Positions 7,184-14,410 of a stretch of DNA of 48,545 nucleotides are shown here, one piece after another. Source of the stretch: a virus. Each line of letters opens with the position of its first letter. Position 1 is the stretch's first letter. Position numbers and translations under genes: made by a program. The DNA lies in the IMG/VR virus record IMGVR_UViG_3300045970_000517, positions 1-48,545 of that record; one strand, 5' to 3'. Below the pieces are notes generated by a model, which saw only the letters and a list, made by a program, of their open reading frames with translations, did not search any database and was not told the origin of the DNA.

Positions 7184-7340
7184 CTTGTCCTTCCTCTAGT
7201 TCTTTTAGTAGTTTTTCGCCTGCGATCATGGCTTCTTCGTCGTTTGTTGCTTCGAGCACAATTTCATCACCTTGATAAAACAAAGTGTAAACCCCGTTTG
7301 GGAACTGACATACAGTCCTATTTAGTTCGCGTATCGGCAT
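7173..7340 (-). CDS. Hypothetical 55-residue acidic protein
   Basis: The frame MPIRELNRTVCQFPNGVYTL continues FYQGDEIVLEATNDEEAMIA and ends in an acidic helix. It is the first gene after the promoter at 7361-7389 with an AAAGGAG-like site before the ATG. No family recognised. Confidence 0.65.
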   Translation of the reverse strand: MPIRELNRTVCQFPNGVYTLFYQGDEIVLEATNDEEAMIAGEKLLKELEEGQDED

Positions 7341-7360
7341 TATAACTCCTTTTATGATTT

Positions 7361-7389
7361 ATTATAACATAGAGTTCTGGTAAGGTCAA
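7361..7389 (-). promoter_or_regulatory. Sigma70-type promoter
   Basis: TTGACC, 17 bases, TATAAT on the minus strand; it heads the operon from 7340 to 5932. Confidence 0.75.
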
Positions 7390-7811
7390 GGAGTCTGTGC
7401 GTATTCCTTATCGAATCTCATTCTACCTATTGTTGCTCTACGCCCTGTGTCACGCAACTCTACAGCGTCATTATGCTTACGCAACCGTGCCTGTAGCACT
7501 TTTTTAACTGCGTGATCCCGTGTAGTATGTAAAACAGTCTGCATTGCCCGAGCTTCACCGGCTGGCAATATGTATTCTTCCTGCCCGTTGTTCATTCGAT
7601 AGCAGAAACTATTTGCCAAATCTTTATTGTGATATGCTTTCCCATTTACTTCAAACCACGAGAACTTCTTATGTCGATCATAGTAATACCCGTCTCGGTT
7701 AAACATAGGATGGAGTAATGTAATATCATAGTATTCCATTTCCTGTATGTCTTGCTCGTCACACAACGCCATCCAGAACTCGAGCGGTAACACCTTGTAT
7801 GTATGTTTCAC
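7386..7811 (-). CDS. Hypothetical protein
   Basis: 141 residues, rich in tyrosine and aspartate in the first half (EYYDITLLHPMFNRDGYYYD) and with a basic C-terminal half (HAVKKVLQARLRKHNDAVEL). It overlaps the upstream gene by 4 bases and its end overlaps the next promoter. No family recognised. Confidence 0.7.
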   Translation of the reverse strand: MKHTYKVLPLEFWMALCDEQDIQEMEYYDITLLHPMFNRDGYYYDRHKKFSWFEVNGKAYHNKDLANSFCYRMNNGQEEYILPAGEARAMQTVLHTTRDHAVKKVLQARLRKHNDAVELRDTGRRATIGRMRFDKEYAQTP

Positions 7812-8041
7812 ATCAGTCCCTTCAGTCTTGCCAATATTATCAACACCTCGGCCTCTTCTTTGGTGTTAAACTTCCATATATTATTATCGCCAATACGGCG
7901 ATTATCATATGGGTCGAAGTGCTCTCTCAGCTTTGTGTATCCGTATGTATAATAATCGTTTATTGATAAAATATACTTACCCTTACATACACCGTGCCTC
8001 TTCTTTGTTAAGGTGTATGGCGGTGCCTTGCTACTAAACAT
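7808..8041 (-). CDS. Hypothetical protein
   Basis: 77 residues starting MFSSKAPPYTLTKKRHGVCK. An AGGA site 8 bases before the ATG at 8041 decides the start; the frame is open further but overlaps the next gene. Sequence is polar and tyrosine-rich. No family recognised. Confidence 0.65.
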   Translation of the reverse strand: MFSSKAPPYTLTKKRHGVCKGKYILSINDYYTYGYTKLREHFDPYDNRRIGDNNIWKFNTKEEAEVLIILARLKGLM

Positions 8042-8340
8042 TACATTATCCTCAGAATCTTCATTTGGTTGGCTGTATACCAAACACCACCCTGGCTTTC
8101 CGGGCGAATGTGTTTCGTATAGTCCTTAATGCTCACTTCGCACCATCTCCGACCAACTTTAGATAAATGTGGAGCAGACGGATACTTACAACAATGCCAA
8201 CCGGGTCGCAGGGCGTAGCCCTTGGTAGGATGAGATTCGGCAATGTATGTTTCGCCGACTATAAGTTTCTGCCTGCGATTTATAAACAGTGGGCCGAGGG
8301 TGCCGTCTTTACGCAGGCTGAATAACTTATACGCCTTCAT
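8041..8340 (-). CDS. Hypothetical protein
   Basis: 99 residues with a beta-rich pattern: KAYKLFSLRKDGTLGPLFIN, then HPTKGYALRPGWHCCKYPSA and HIRPESQGGVWYTANQMKIL. This layout (a K-x-Y-K-L-F-x-x-R-K-D-G-x-L start and a G-W-H start of a second half) recurs in phage proteins of unknown function. Overlaps both neighbours. Confidence 0.7.
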   Translation of the reverse strand: MKAYKLFSLRKDGTLGPLFINRRQKLIVGETYIAESHPTKGYALRPGWHCCKYPSAPHLSKVGRRWCEVSIKDYTKHIRPESQGGVWYTANQMKILRIM

Positions 8341-8593
8341 TTAATAGTTCTACCCTTGCCTGTTCATCAATTTCTATCATTTGTGCGTATGTCTTGTCAT
8401 CCAGTTTTCTGTCGTGCCTAATTTCTTCGTTGGAGGACATCCATTCGGTAAGACTGTATCCTTCCTTTTGTAAAATCTTAGCAACTTCTATCCGCATAGC
8501 ATTGTATTCTTCAGGCTTTTTGTGGTCATACTTGCCGTCTATCACAAGCCCGCCTACTTTAGTCACCATTTCCATTATTTGATTATGGTTCAT
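8327..8593 (-). CDS. Hypothetical helical protein
   Basis: 88 residues, charged and helical, ending KTYAQMIEIDEQARVELLNE. Overlaps the upstream start by 4 bases. No family recognised. Confidence 0.65.
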   Translation of the reverse strand: MNHNQIMEMVTKVGGLVIDGKYDHKKPEEYNAMRIEVAKILQKEGYSLTEWMSSNEEIRHDRKLDDKTYAQMIEIDEQARVELLNEGV

Positions 8594-8745
8594 TTACAAA
8601 CCTTATTGATTTCATCTACCGTTTTGGTTGATGTTGCGTATGCTTTAAGGCATTCGCTCTTGGTATATTCTTTGTAAGACTGACCGGCTACTATCAGTGC
8701 GAATATTAATACCGGAGTCAATGCGAGGGCAAACAGATCACTCAT
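8590..8745 (-). CDS. 51-residue signal-anchored protein
   Basis: Frame MSDLFALALTPVLIFALIVA followed by GQSYKEYTKSECLKAYATST. One membrane or signal segment, then a polar tail with two cysteines outside the membrane. ATGA overlap with the upstream gene. Possibly a small periplasmic or spanin-like protein; not established. Confidence 0.65.
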   Translation of the reverse strand: MSDLFALALTPVLIFALIVAGQSYKEYTKSECLKAYATSTKTVDEINKVCK

Positions 8746-8873
8746 TTGCGTGTTTCTTCCTTAATGATTGTTTTAGCCTTGTCGATGTGGCTATCAGTCC
8801 ACTGAACAATACCGCTGCATCCAACAGTGGCAAGTATGATTCCGACAACTACACCGAGCAAGAAGTTAAACAT
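8742..8873 (-). CDS. 43-residue single-pass membrane protein
   Basis: Frame MFNFLLGVVVGIILATVGCS followed by a charged helix ending IIKEETRK. First gene after the promoter at 8893-8921, with an AGGA-type site. The pair of small membrane genes 8742 and 8590 overlap by ATGA and may act together. Confidence 0.65.
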   Translation of the reverse strand: MFNFLLGVVVGIILATVGCSGIVQWTDSHIDKAKTIIKEETRK

Positions 8874-8892
8874 TATGATCCTTTGTTGCTAC

Positions 8893-8921
8893 ATTGTAGC
8901 ATAGACGCCGATAGATGTCAA
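8893..8921 (-). promoter_or_regulatory. Sigma70-type promoter
   Basis: TTGACA, 17 bases, TACAAT on the minus strand; heads the operon from 8873 to 7386. Confidence 0.75.
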
Positions 8922-9209
8922 CTATAAACCTGAGTTTATTTTTCTAGCGAGTTCTTCTCTTATTTGTGATAATTTATTGTAACTTTTTTCTAATTTCGGA
9001 TTATTTGTAATTGCGTAGGTTAATAACCAATCGAATCTTTTGCTGGCCACTAATGCTCTTTGAGCCAATTTATATGCGGTATTGTATCCGTGTGCATTAA
9101 CCATATCCTCAAACTGATGCAAGATTTTGGCTAATTCTTTATAGCAAACCACAATGACATTATTAGCATATTGATCTGATACAGATTCTATCAGCTCAGC
9201 TGCTTTCAT
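8922..9209 (-). CDS. Hypothetical helical protein
   Basis: 95 residues, helical throughout (MKAAELIESVSDQYANNVIV...). It overlaps the upstream gene by 14 bases. No family recognised. Confidence 0.7.
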   Translation of the reverse strand: MKAAELIESVSDQYANNVIVVCYKELAKILHQFEDMVNAHGYNTAYKLAQRALVASKRFDWLLTYAITNNPKLEKSYNKLSQIREELARKINSGL

Positions 9210-9396
9210 GTTTTAACAATTCTTGTATATCATTGTTTACTGCCCGCACTTCGTTCAGCATTGTGTCGAGTGCATATTTAATAAACTTATCGGGAATAGG
9301 GGATTTTTCGTCCCACTGAAGTCGAAATTGTTCTAATGATTGCTCGGTAGCCGGCAAGTCTTTCAATTCGTTAATTTGTTTAACTGTATAATTCAT
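9196..9396 (-). CDS. Hypothetical small protein
   Basis: 66 residues, MNYTVKQINELKDLPATEQS.... An AAGGG site precedes the ATG. Upstream lie both a GATAAATA site (9412-9419) and a sigma70-like promoter (9420-9448). No family recognised. Confidence 0.65.
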   Translation of the reverse strand: MNYTVKQINELKDLPATEQSLEQFRLQWDEKSPIPDKFIKYALDTMLNEVRAVNNDIQELLKHESS

Positions 9397-9419
9397 AATG
9401 CCCTTATATACTATTTATC

Positions 9420-9448
9420 AGCATAACATAACTGTTAAATAATGTCAA
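9420..9448 (-). promoter_or_regulatory. Sigma70-like promoter next to GATAAATA
   Basis: TTGACA, 17 bases, TATGCT on the minus strand, followed directly by GATAAATA at 9419-9412. The overlap of the two motifs suggests early and late start points for the same small operon, an inference. Confidence 0.5.
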
Positions 9449-9883
9449 TCACCAGCCGAACAGATCCGGGTGAGTGTCTGTGGGGTCGTGCCCTATCTTA
9501 ACTCTTGGTGCGGTACCTTTATTTCGGGTATCGTGATGTGATTTTAAATGATGGCAGCAGGCGCATAGTGTTTGGAGATTAGCGGGATCGTCGTTGGCGT
9601 GATTTCCATCTATGTGATCAACTGTTAGTTCTTTAGGATGAGAAATTGTAGTTGTGCATATCTTGCCAAGTCTCCCATCGATGTTTTCGCAATAAGTCTT
9701 CTTATATGCTGTATAGCCTCTACCTTTCATATGCGGGTATTTGTTGCTGTGACAATAATGACATGCCGGTGTTCCATTTATATTTCTCCACATAGGGGAA
9801 CCGTCTGCTCTGTGATTTAATAGCATTGCAGGCGCCCCACAAAGTTGTCCATTTTTTAAAATTTGATTGCAATTTGGTCTCAT
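9449..9883 (-). CDS. HNH endonuclease
   Basis: 144 residues. N-terminal CxxI...CGAP and CHYCHSNKYP zinc-type cysteines, then the HNH core ELTVDHIDGNHANDDPANLQ, followed by TLCACCHHLKSHHD. The fold binds a divalent metal and cuts DNA. It may be a free-standing homing enzyme or a nicking enzyme. It is transcribed with its neighbours from the promoter at 9889-9917. Confidence 0.88.
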   Translation of the reverse strand: MRPNCNQILKNGQLCGAPAMLLNHRADGSPMWRNINGTPACHYCHSNKYPHMKGRGYTAYKKTYCENIDGRLGKICTTTISHPKELTVDHIDGNHANDDPANLQTLCACCHHLKSHHDTRNKGTAPRVKIGHDPTDTHPDLFGW

Positions 9884-9888
9884 CTCTT

Positions 9889-9917
9889 ATTATAACATCG
9901 ATGCCCGAGAATGTCAA
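9889..9917 (-). promoter_or_regulatory. Sigma70-type promoter
   Basis: TTGACA, 17 bases, TATAAT on the minus strand, upstream of the HNH gene at 9449-9883. Confidence 0.75.
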
Positions 9918-9932
9918 TCGAATAAAATACTC

Positions 9933-9956
9933 AAAAGAATAGGGGCCGAAGCCCCT
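9933..9956 (-). terminator. Rho-independent terminator
   Basis: On the minus strand a 6-bp stem AGGGGC/GCCCCT closed by a TTCG tetraloop is followed by TATTCTTTT. It lies 22 bases after the AT-hook gene stop. A near copy with the same loop and tail stands at 34729-34750. Confidence 0.85.
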
Positions 9957-9977
9957 TATCTTTACCATCCGCTTGCC

Positions 9978-10406
9978 TTAGGCAGGGACAGCTTCGGCAA
10001 CAGCTTCGGTTGCGGCAGGTGCTTCAACAACAACCGCTTCAACCTTTGCCTTGGCAGGACGGCCGCGCTTGCCGGTGCTTGCAACTTTGACCTTCTTTGG
10101 GTCACGGCCGAGTGTAACGGTGCCGGCAGTTTCTGCGTCTTTCTTGCAGGCGTTGTACATCGTAGCGGCCGATGCAACGGATACACCCAGGTCGGCTTCA
10201 ATGGCGCCCAAAACAGCAGCGCGGAATTCCTTGTTGGTTGCATACAAGCCTTGCTCGCGCTCAACCATCTTGGCTGCGAAGATTGCGACAGCGAAAGACT
10301 TCTTGGAAGGAGCCTTCGGAACAGCAACAACAGCAACGGCCGGAGTGGCAACAGTGGTAACAGTGGTTTCAGTGCCTTCGACGGCAGCAACAGTTTTCTT
10401 AGTCAT
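9978..10406 (-). CDS. AT-hook DNA-binding protein, alanine/valine-rich
   Basis: 142 residues. The ATG at 10406 is preceded by AAAGGAA; the frame is open to 10481 but that part holds the leader. The protein has low-complexity ends rich in A, V and T, a helical core (residues about 33-90) and a clear AT-hook GKRGRPAKAK near residue 115, which binds the minor groove of AT-rich DNA. It stands alone between its own promoter (10489-10516) and a strong terminator, suggesting high expression. Possibly a phage nucleoid-type protein; role inferred. Confidence 0.75.
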   Translation of the reverse strand: MTKKTVAAVEGTETTVTTVATPAVAVVAVPKAPSKKSFAVAIFAAKMVEREQGLYATNKEFRAAVLGAIEADLGVSVASAATMYNACKKDAETAGTVTLGRDPKKVKVASTGKRGRPAKAKVEAVVVEAPAATEAVAEAVPA

Positions 10407-10488
10407 TTTCAATTTCCTTTGTGTGTGTTTAACTAACGATTTACTAACATTTCTGTTGTAAGGGCCTTCCCTTTGCAACATGCCCTAA

Positions 10489-10516
10489 TTATGCAGGATG
10501 ATTGTGTATTAGTCAA
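10489..10516 (-). promoter_or_regulatory. Sigma70-type promoter with long leader
   Basis: TTGACT, 16-17 bases, CATAAT on the minus strand. It leaves a leader of about 75 bases before the ATG of the AT-hook gene. Confidence 0.65.
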
Positions 10517-10758
10517 TCATCCTGCACAACTATCACTTCAAAATCCAGATCATTCTGAACTTTAATCCAACGAGCAGCTTTGTGCATATAACTCTCTCCC
10601 ATCGGAGATACGAATGCCCAAGGCCCAAACCGTCCGGGCGCAAACAGGATGGTGTCAGTTTCGGCCAACACAACCCATTCATTCCCGTTCTCGCGTATTC
10701 GGTTCTTACCTTTTTGGGTAATCCCCTTCAGTTTGATTTTATTTCCTATGATGCTCAT
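10513..10758 (-). CDS. Hypothetical protein
   Basis: 81 residues with a basic N-terminus (KIKLKGITQKGKNRIRENGN) and beta-strand-like segments (EWVVLAETDTILFAPGRFGP), ending in acidic residues. It overlaps the upstream gene by 4 bases. No family recognised. Confidence 0.7.
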   Translation of the reverse strand: MSIIGNKIKLKGITQKGKNRIRENGNEWVVLAETDTILFAPGRFGPWAFVSPMGESYMHKAARWIKVQNDLDFEVIVVQDD

Positions 10759-11117
10759 ACGCTGTCTTTTGATTCTTGTATGTTATGCACTGTTGCAGCA
10801 TTTTCCACGCTGTAAGACGCGGTTCCTACGGCTAAATCCGTCTCGTTTAGCCGCTTATTAAACAGCATCCTACCCAAATACTCGTTACGCAATGCAATGC
10901 CGTGGATAATACCTTCCAACATAACATTCGTATCGTGTGCAGAACCGCGCTCACTCCAGTTACGAGTAGTGCCAGCCTCATCCATTATTTCCACAACGAT
11001 ATAACCATCATCGGTGTGATCAACTGTAAGGTGCCCAACAGCAGCATATAGCGGCCTATCAAGCACCAGATTTATTGTTTTAAGGCGACTAAGCAGCGCC
11101 TCTTTGGTAACTCTCAT
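10755..11117 (-). CDS. Hypothetical protein
   Basis: 120 residues. A helical start (MRVTKEALLSRLKTINLVLD) leads into LYAAVGHLTVDHTDDGYIVV and a central helix with an RNEYLGRM motif. This pattern is seen in phage proteins of unknown function. ATGA overlap with the upstream gene. Confidence 0.7.
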   Translation of the reverse strand: MRVTKEALLSRLKTINLVLDRPLYAAVGHLTVDHTDDGYIVVEIMDEAGTTRNWSERGSAHDTNVMLEGIIHGIALRNEYLGRMLFNKRLNETDLAVGTASYSVENAATVHNIQESKDSV

Positions 11118-11332
11118 TCGTCATCTTCCAGGCCAGCAACCAACGCATCGATGGCATCATTCTTGCCCTTGCGATTAGCAAGCAATGTTTCCATTGTGAT
11201 TGGACGAACCTCCCACAATGCACAGGACTTAACGGTACAGGCTTCCACCTGGAATCTCCACGACCCCGGCTGTGACTGATCGTATGTGCAATTCTTGCAA
11301 TGTTGCTCGACGCACTTTCTTAAAGAAGCCAT
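11114..11332 (-). CDS. Zinc-finger-like conserved phage protein
   Basis: 72 residues. The first half has four cysteines in the order C-x6-C-x2-C...C-x4-C (CVEQHCKNCTYDQSQPGSWR, then VEACTVKSCALWEVRP). The motif C-x-x-C...PGSWR-x-Q-V-E-x-C...C-x-L-x-x-V-R-P is a recurring phage zinc-binding module. First gene after the promoter at 11365-11393. Confidence 0.75.
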   Translation of the reverse strand: MASLRKCVEQHCKNCTYDQSQPGSWRFQVEACTVKSCALWEVRPITMETLLANRKGKNDAIDALVAGLEDDE

Positions 11333-11364
11333 TTTTAAATCCTTTTGTGTTAATCTATGCTTGT

Positions 11365-11393
11365 ATTATATACGAACAGTGGAGATTAGTCAA
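11365..11393 (-). promoter_or_regulatory. Sigma70-type promoter
   Basis: TTGACT, 17 bases, TATAAT on the minus strand; heads the 11332-10513 operon. Confidence 0.75.
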
Positions 11394-11862
11394 CCGATAG
11401 ATAGTATTTAACCATATTGCGAATCATCGGAATATGGGCTCGGTTGAAAGCTCTATTCCATCCTTGTTTACGCCCTGCCAAGTCTTTCAACTCTTTAAGC
11501 GTTAGCCGGCCTTCATACATCCGTTTACCACAGAATGTGCGTTTATTTGGTTTCTTGACACCCGAGGTATCATAATGGCGTGTTATCCCATCGACAGTGT
11601 ATTCAACCGCTACATGGTTAAAACTCACCCCGTTGTTTTCCCATTCATCGATTGTGTTTCTTTTAATAAATGGGCGGACTTCGTCGATGTGGGCATCAGG
11701 GGTGCCCCACCAATCAGTTACTATACCTGTTGCGTGAATACCTTGCCGTTGAAGTTCTTCCACAACGATCGCTGCGTAAATACAGCATCCACCATTATTT
11801 ATATATGGAGATACTGCATTTATAACTGAGCCCAGTTTATTAAGTCTTCGAGTTAAGTTCAT
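11386..11862 (-). CDS. Transglutaminase-like cysteine protease-fold protein
   Basis: 158 residues. A possible Cys-His-Asp triad is visible: GGCCIYAAIVVEELQRQGI near residue 30, FNHVAVEY near residue 90 and HYDTSGV near residue 105. The order and surroundings (C-x-x-x-A-x-x-[VE]-x-x-x-L, then H-[AV]-[WF]-V, then D) fit transglutaminase or NAT-like folds. The next gene upstream has the same layout. The substrate is unknown. The ATG at 11862 is preferred to a TTG six bases upstream. Confidence 0.6.
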   Translation of the reverse strand: MNLTRRLNKLGSVINAVSPYINNGGCCIYAAIVVEELQRQGIHATGIVTDWWGTPDAHIDEVRPFIKRNTIDEWENNGVSFNHVAVEYTVDGITRHYDTSGVKKPNKRTFCGKRMYEGRLTLKELKDLAGRKQGWNRAFNRAHIPMIRNMVKYYLSVD

Positions 11863-11888
11863 AATCAAAAAGTGTGTGTTGAGCCTTT

Positions 11889-11917
11889 ATTATAAGGTCA
11901 GAAATAACACAAGTCAA
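11889..11917 (-). promoter_or_regulatory. Sigma70-type promoter
   Basis: TTGACT, 17 bases, TATAAT on the minus strand, directly upstream of the gene at 11386-11862. Confidence 0.75.
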
Positions 11918-11922
11918 TAGGT

Positions 11923-12333
11923 TTATGTGGGATATGCTATTTGGTTCCGTGGCCATTTATGTTTACGTTGCCACTTACGAAGCTCTGCAACTGTCGCAAA
12001 TTCCTCAGCTGTGTTATAGTAGTCAAACACCTCAGCCTCTTTTTTGTGCATAATAACCACCGGTTTATTAGTGAACTCTCTAAACTGTGTAGCAGTTACA
12101 TCTACAACATGATCCTCAACCACAACGAATGCATGAGAATACATACCATTATGCACATGGATTACCGAATCGATTTCTTGATACTTTAATCTTTTATGCA
12201 GTTCGGCAGCAGTGATGGCACACCAACCCAATAAGTCTTCGGGGTGGTATTTACTTTTCTCTGCTCGTTCTTGTGCCCAATCTCTTACCTGTTGGGCGCA
12301 TATAGCAACTCGGTCACGCAAGTGTTTATTCAT
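11923..12333 (-). CDS. Transglutaminase-like protein, paralogue of neighbour
   Basis: 136 residues. LLGWCAITAAELHKRLKYQE gives a candidate nucleophile Cys near residue 37, YSHAFVVVEDHVVDVTATQF gives His and Asp near residues 70-80. The C...H...D order matches the neighbour at 11386-11862, so the two are probably diverged duplicates. Enzymatic activity is an inference from residue order only. Confidence 0.6.
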   Translation of the reverse strand: MNKHLRDRVAICAQQVRDWAQERAEKSKYHPEDLLGWCAITAAELHKRLKYQEIDSVIHVHNGMYSHAFVVVEDHVVDVTATQFREFTNKPVVIMHKKEAEVFDYYNTAEEFATVAELRKWQRKHKWPRNQIAYPT

Positions 12334-12577
12334 TTATTTCCTCTGTATCATAATCGGCTATTCTTTGCTTCAGTTCTTTCAGCTTGTATGTTTTATCTTG
12401 ATATATACTGCGCCAGTGCCACCATTTGTCATATATTTCAATAACAGTTGGGTTATTATATACGCCTTGTAAGTCCTGAATATACCATTCTCTTATTATT
12501 ACATTAGGCATTCTATCTAAGTTCGATATCGACATCTTATCACTTATAGGATATCGTAATACATCAAATATTGTCAT
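12326..12577 (-). CDS. MTIFDVxRYP-family protein
   Basis: 83 residues starting MTIFDVLRYPISDKMSISNL. Tandem copy 1 of the family. Conserved blocks: the start, a short acidic region, IxxWY and a C-terminal helix (YKLKELKQRIADYDTE). The start at 12577 is chosen by alignment with its neighbours; it overlaps the upstream gene by 14 bases. Function unknown. Confidence 0.8.
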   Translation of the reverse strand: MTIFDVLRYPISDKMSISNLDRMPNVIIREWYIQDLQGVYNNPTVIEIYDKWWHWRSIYQDKTYKLKELKQRIADYDTEEINE

Positions 12578-12839
12578 CTGTATCCCATTCGGCAATGATT
12601 TTCTTTAACAGTTTTATTTCTTTAAGGGCGCTGTTATTATCAGCCTTTTCTCTTCTAGAATAGTAACTTACCATACTGGGAGGTATCCATTCGGGCTGAT
12701 CAACTACCACCCGTATGACATTTGATCCCCAGGCTGTTTGCTCCATCCATTTGATAAGCAGTTCGCGGGGTAGGGCTTTGAATTGTTCAGCAGTGGGGTA
12801 ATCACCTATAGGGTATCTTATTACATCAAATAGGCTCAT
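12564..12839 (-). CDS. MTIFDVxRYP-family protein
   Basis: 91 residues starting MSLFDVIRYPIGDYPTAEQF, then LPRELLIKWMEQTAW and an end helix ALKEIKLLKKIIAEWDTDDN. Tandem copy 2, overlapping both neighbours by 14 bases. Confidence 0.8.
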   Translation of the reverse strand: MSLFDVIRYPIGDYPTAEQFKALPRELLIKWMEQTAWGSNVIRVVVDQPEWIPPSMVSYYSRREKADNNSALKEIKLLKKIIAEWDTDDNI

Positions 12840-13065
12840 ATTCTGCTATCCTTTGTTTCAGTTCTTTCAGCTTGTAGGTTTCGGTGCCGTAGGTGAAACA
12901 ACGGGAGTCGAAGGCTACAAATATATCATGGACAGATGGATTGTGGTAAGGTCCGCGCAAGTCCTTGGCATACCAATGCAGCAATATGTCGTAAGGGATT
13001 CTTTCGAAGTCTTCTAATGACATTCTATCTGATAGTGGATATCGGAGAACATCAAAGATCGTCAT
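12826..13065 (-). CDS. MTIFDVxRYP-family protein
   Basis: 79 residues starting MTIFDVLRYPLSDRMSLEDF, then IPYDILLHWYAKDLRGPYHN. Tandem copy 3 and the closest relative of the copy at 12326 (both carry DLxGxYxNP and YKLKELKQRIAxY). Confidence 0.8.
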   Translation of the reverse strand: MTIFDVLRYPLSDRMSLEDFERIPYDILLHWYAKDLRGPYHNPSVHDIFVAFDSRCFTYGTETYKLKELKQRIAEYEPI

Positions 13066-13249
13066 CGTATTCTTCCAACAACTTTCTTAAGATGCGGCGG
13101 GTGGCATTCGGTGTTTGTTGTGCGTTCCATTCACTGTCGTGCCAGCGTGTTGTCATATACTTTTCGCGAACTGCTTCGGGTAAGGCAATGAATTCTTCAC
13201 CACTAACTGGAATGCTTAGTGGATACTTGATTACATCAAATAGGCTCAT
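13052..13249 (-). CDS. MTIFDVxRYP-family protein
   Basis: 65 residues starting MSLFDVIKYPLSIPVSGEEF, then LPEAVREKYMTTRWHDSEWN. Tandem copy 4, the shortest. The C-terminal helix ends LRKLLEEYDDDL. Confidence 0.8.
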   Translation of the reverse strand: MSLFDVIKYPLSIPVSGEEFIALPEAVREKYMTTRWHDSEWNAQQTPNATRRILRKLLEEYDDDL

Positions 13250-13502
13250 ATTCTCTTATTATCTTTCTTAATTCATCTAATATGGGTTGTTTGATACCGC
13301 CCAGCGCATAGCCGTTAGCGAAATGGCTGGCAGCTTCTTCTTGTCGAAGGCCTAACTTTTTTAAGTCGTCAACTTTTATTTTGGAGACACCGGACAGCCA
13401 TTTATAAAATACAGTGGGTGGTAAACGGCCGAATTCCTCGGCCGTTGGAGGACTGCTGACGTGATATGCCAGTAGATTGAATACTTGGTCTTCTCTACTC
13501 AC
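13236..13502 (-). CDS. MTIFDVxRYP-family protein, GTG start
   Basis: 88 residues. I use a GTG at 13502, which overlaps the stop of the upstream gene as GTGA; the frame is open to 13571 but no ATG fits. The first residues (VSREDQVFNLLAYHVSSPPT) match the family block shifted by a few residues, followed by LPPTVFYKWLSGV and the final ELRKIIREYEPI. Tandem copy 5. Confidence 0.7.
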   Translation of the reverse strand: MSREDQVFNLLAYHVSSPPTAEEFGRLPPTVFYKWLSGVSKIKVDDLKKLGLRQEEAASHFANGYALGGIKQPILDELRKIIREYEPI

Positions 13503-13687
13503 TCTATCACTCGCATTACTTTCAGCCAGGTATGGAAGTTCTTTTTGTTCCACTGCCCGGTCTTTACCCATTCAAATACTAAGCTGGTGTTGATGCTGGC
13601 AATCTGATCATCCGTGAGTCGACCTTCGTGCTTAATGTCTTCAGAGATGATCTTGCGGGCAATGCGAGCTTCGAGTTCGGGTGTCAT
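13499..13687 (-). CDS. Hypothetical helical protein, possibly family-related
   Basis: 62 residues (MTPELEARIARKIISEDIKH...). It contains LTDDQIASINTSLVFEWVKT, which resembles the central L-x-x-x-[VL]-x-x-[WK]-W block of the family next door. ATGA-type overlaps on both sides. Confidence 0.65.
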   Translation of the reverse strand: MTPELEARIARKIISEDIKHEGRLTDDQIASINTSLVFEWVKTGQWNKKNFHTWLKVMRVIE

Positions 13688-13881
13688 ATTTTTCTTTTAT
13701 ATGTTACAAGAAATATAATAAGTTCTTTGAAGGTGGCTATTACCATTGCCACGACTAAGATAGGCGCTATTATAGCACATATCACAAATGCTGGTGGTAT
13801 GTCTTCATCGGCAAAATCCATGAATCGGCAAAAGACTATCGCAATGCCAAAGCAGGATAACACATAAAGGGCTGTTGTCAT
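13684..13881 (-). CDS. Small membrane protein, two predicted segments
   Basis: 65 residues: hydrophobic stretches at about 2-18 and 28-60 (FVICAIIAPILVVAMVIATF), ending in a basic tail YKRKI. No family recognised. Confidence 0.7.
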   Translation of the reverse strand: MTTALYVLSCFGIAIVFCRFMDFADEDIPPAFVICAIIAPILVVAMVIATFKELIIFLVTYKRKI

Positions 13882-13882
13882 G

Positions 13883-14125
13883 TTAGATCTTTTGGATGCT
13901 GTTTACTGTGCTGCGTGGATGAAACCAGTGGATTTCATCAAACGACTGTGTATTGAATTGCTTAATAATTTCAACACCCAGGATTAATTCGTCTTGGTGA
14001 TTGTAACCAAACTGTTTTATAAAGCCGAAGTCTTGGCGGCCTTCGTAATGTGAACGAGTCACCACTACCTTATCGCCGATGTTGAATTCGGCAAAGGTGA
14101 GCTTGTTGTCATCTATCAGAGCCAT
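13883..14125 (-). CDS. Hypothetical small beta-rich protein
   Basis: 80 residues containing FNIGDKVVVTRSHYEGRQDF, an SH3-like pattern (GDxVxV...G). It overlaps the upstream gene by 10 bases, whose product has a similar VGDQVEF motif. Function unknown. Confidence 0.65.
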   Translation of the reverse strand: MALIDDNKLTFAEFNIGDKVVVTRSHYEGRQDFGFIKQFGYNHQDELILGVEIIKQFNTQSFDEIHWFHPRSTVNSIQKI

Positions 14126-14382
14126 TCTAGTCCTTTGTTGATGTATAGGCCTTCAATGTTGAGATAGATAGTCCAGGGTGTTCCCGGACGATAGCTTCTC
14201 TCAGCTTCAGTTGCTTGAAAGGTCTTGCGATTGATCTTGGTAACGATTGCTGTAACATGGTAGTGGCCACCGCGACCACGCCTGTTGCAGGTAAACTCAA
14301 CTTGGTCACCGACTGCGAGCGTGCTGGTTGGTACTTCTTTGTACACCCAACCAACTATTTGATTACAGGTTTTAGTTTTCAT
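14116..14382 (-). CDS. Hypothetical small beta-rich protein
   Basis: 88 residues with LAVGDQVEFTCNRRGRGGHY, again an SH3-like GDxVxF strand start, then HVTAIVTKINRKTFQATEAE. First gene after the promoter at 14411-14439. Function unknown. Confidence 0.65.
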   Translation of the reverse strand: MKTKTCNQIVGWVYKEVPTSTLAVGDQVEFTCNRRGRGGHYHVTAIVTKINRKTFQATEAERSYRPGTPWTIYLNIEGLYINKGLEWL

Positions 14383-14410
14383 CCACTGTTCCTTTGTTTG
14401 CTATGTGTTT

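Noticed and set aside
9962-10390. Overlapping long frames in the AT-hook gene on both strands
   Set aside because: They arise from the low-complexity alanine/valine codons of the real gene and lack ribosome sites.
10406-10481. Longer N-terminus for the AT-hook protein
   Set aside because: The region is the leader after a promoter whose start is predicted near 10482, and the ATG at 10406 has an AAAGGA site.
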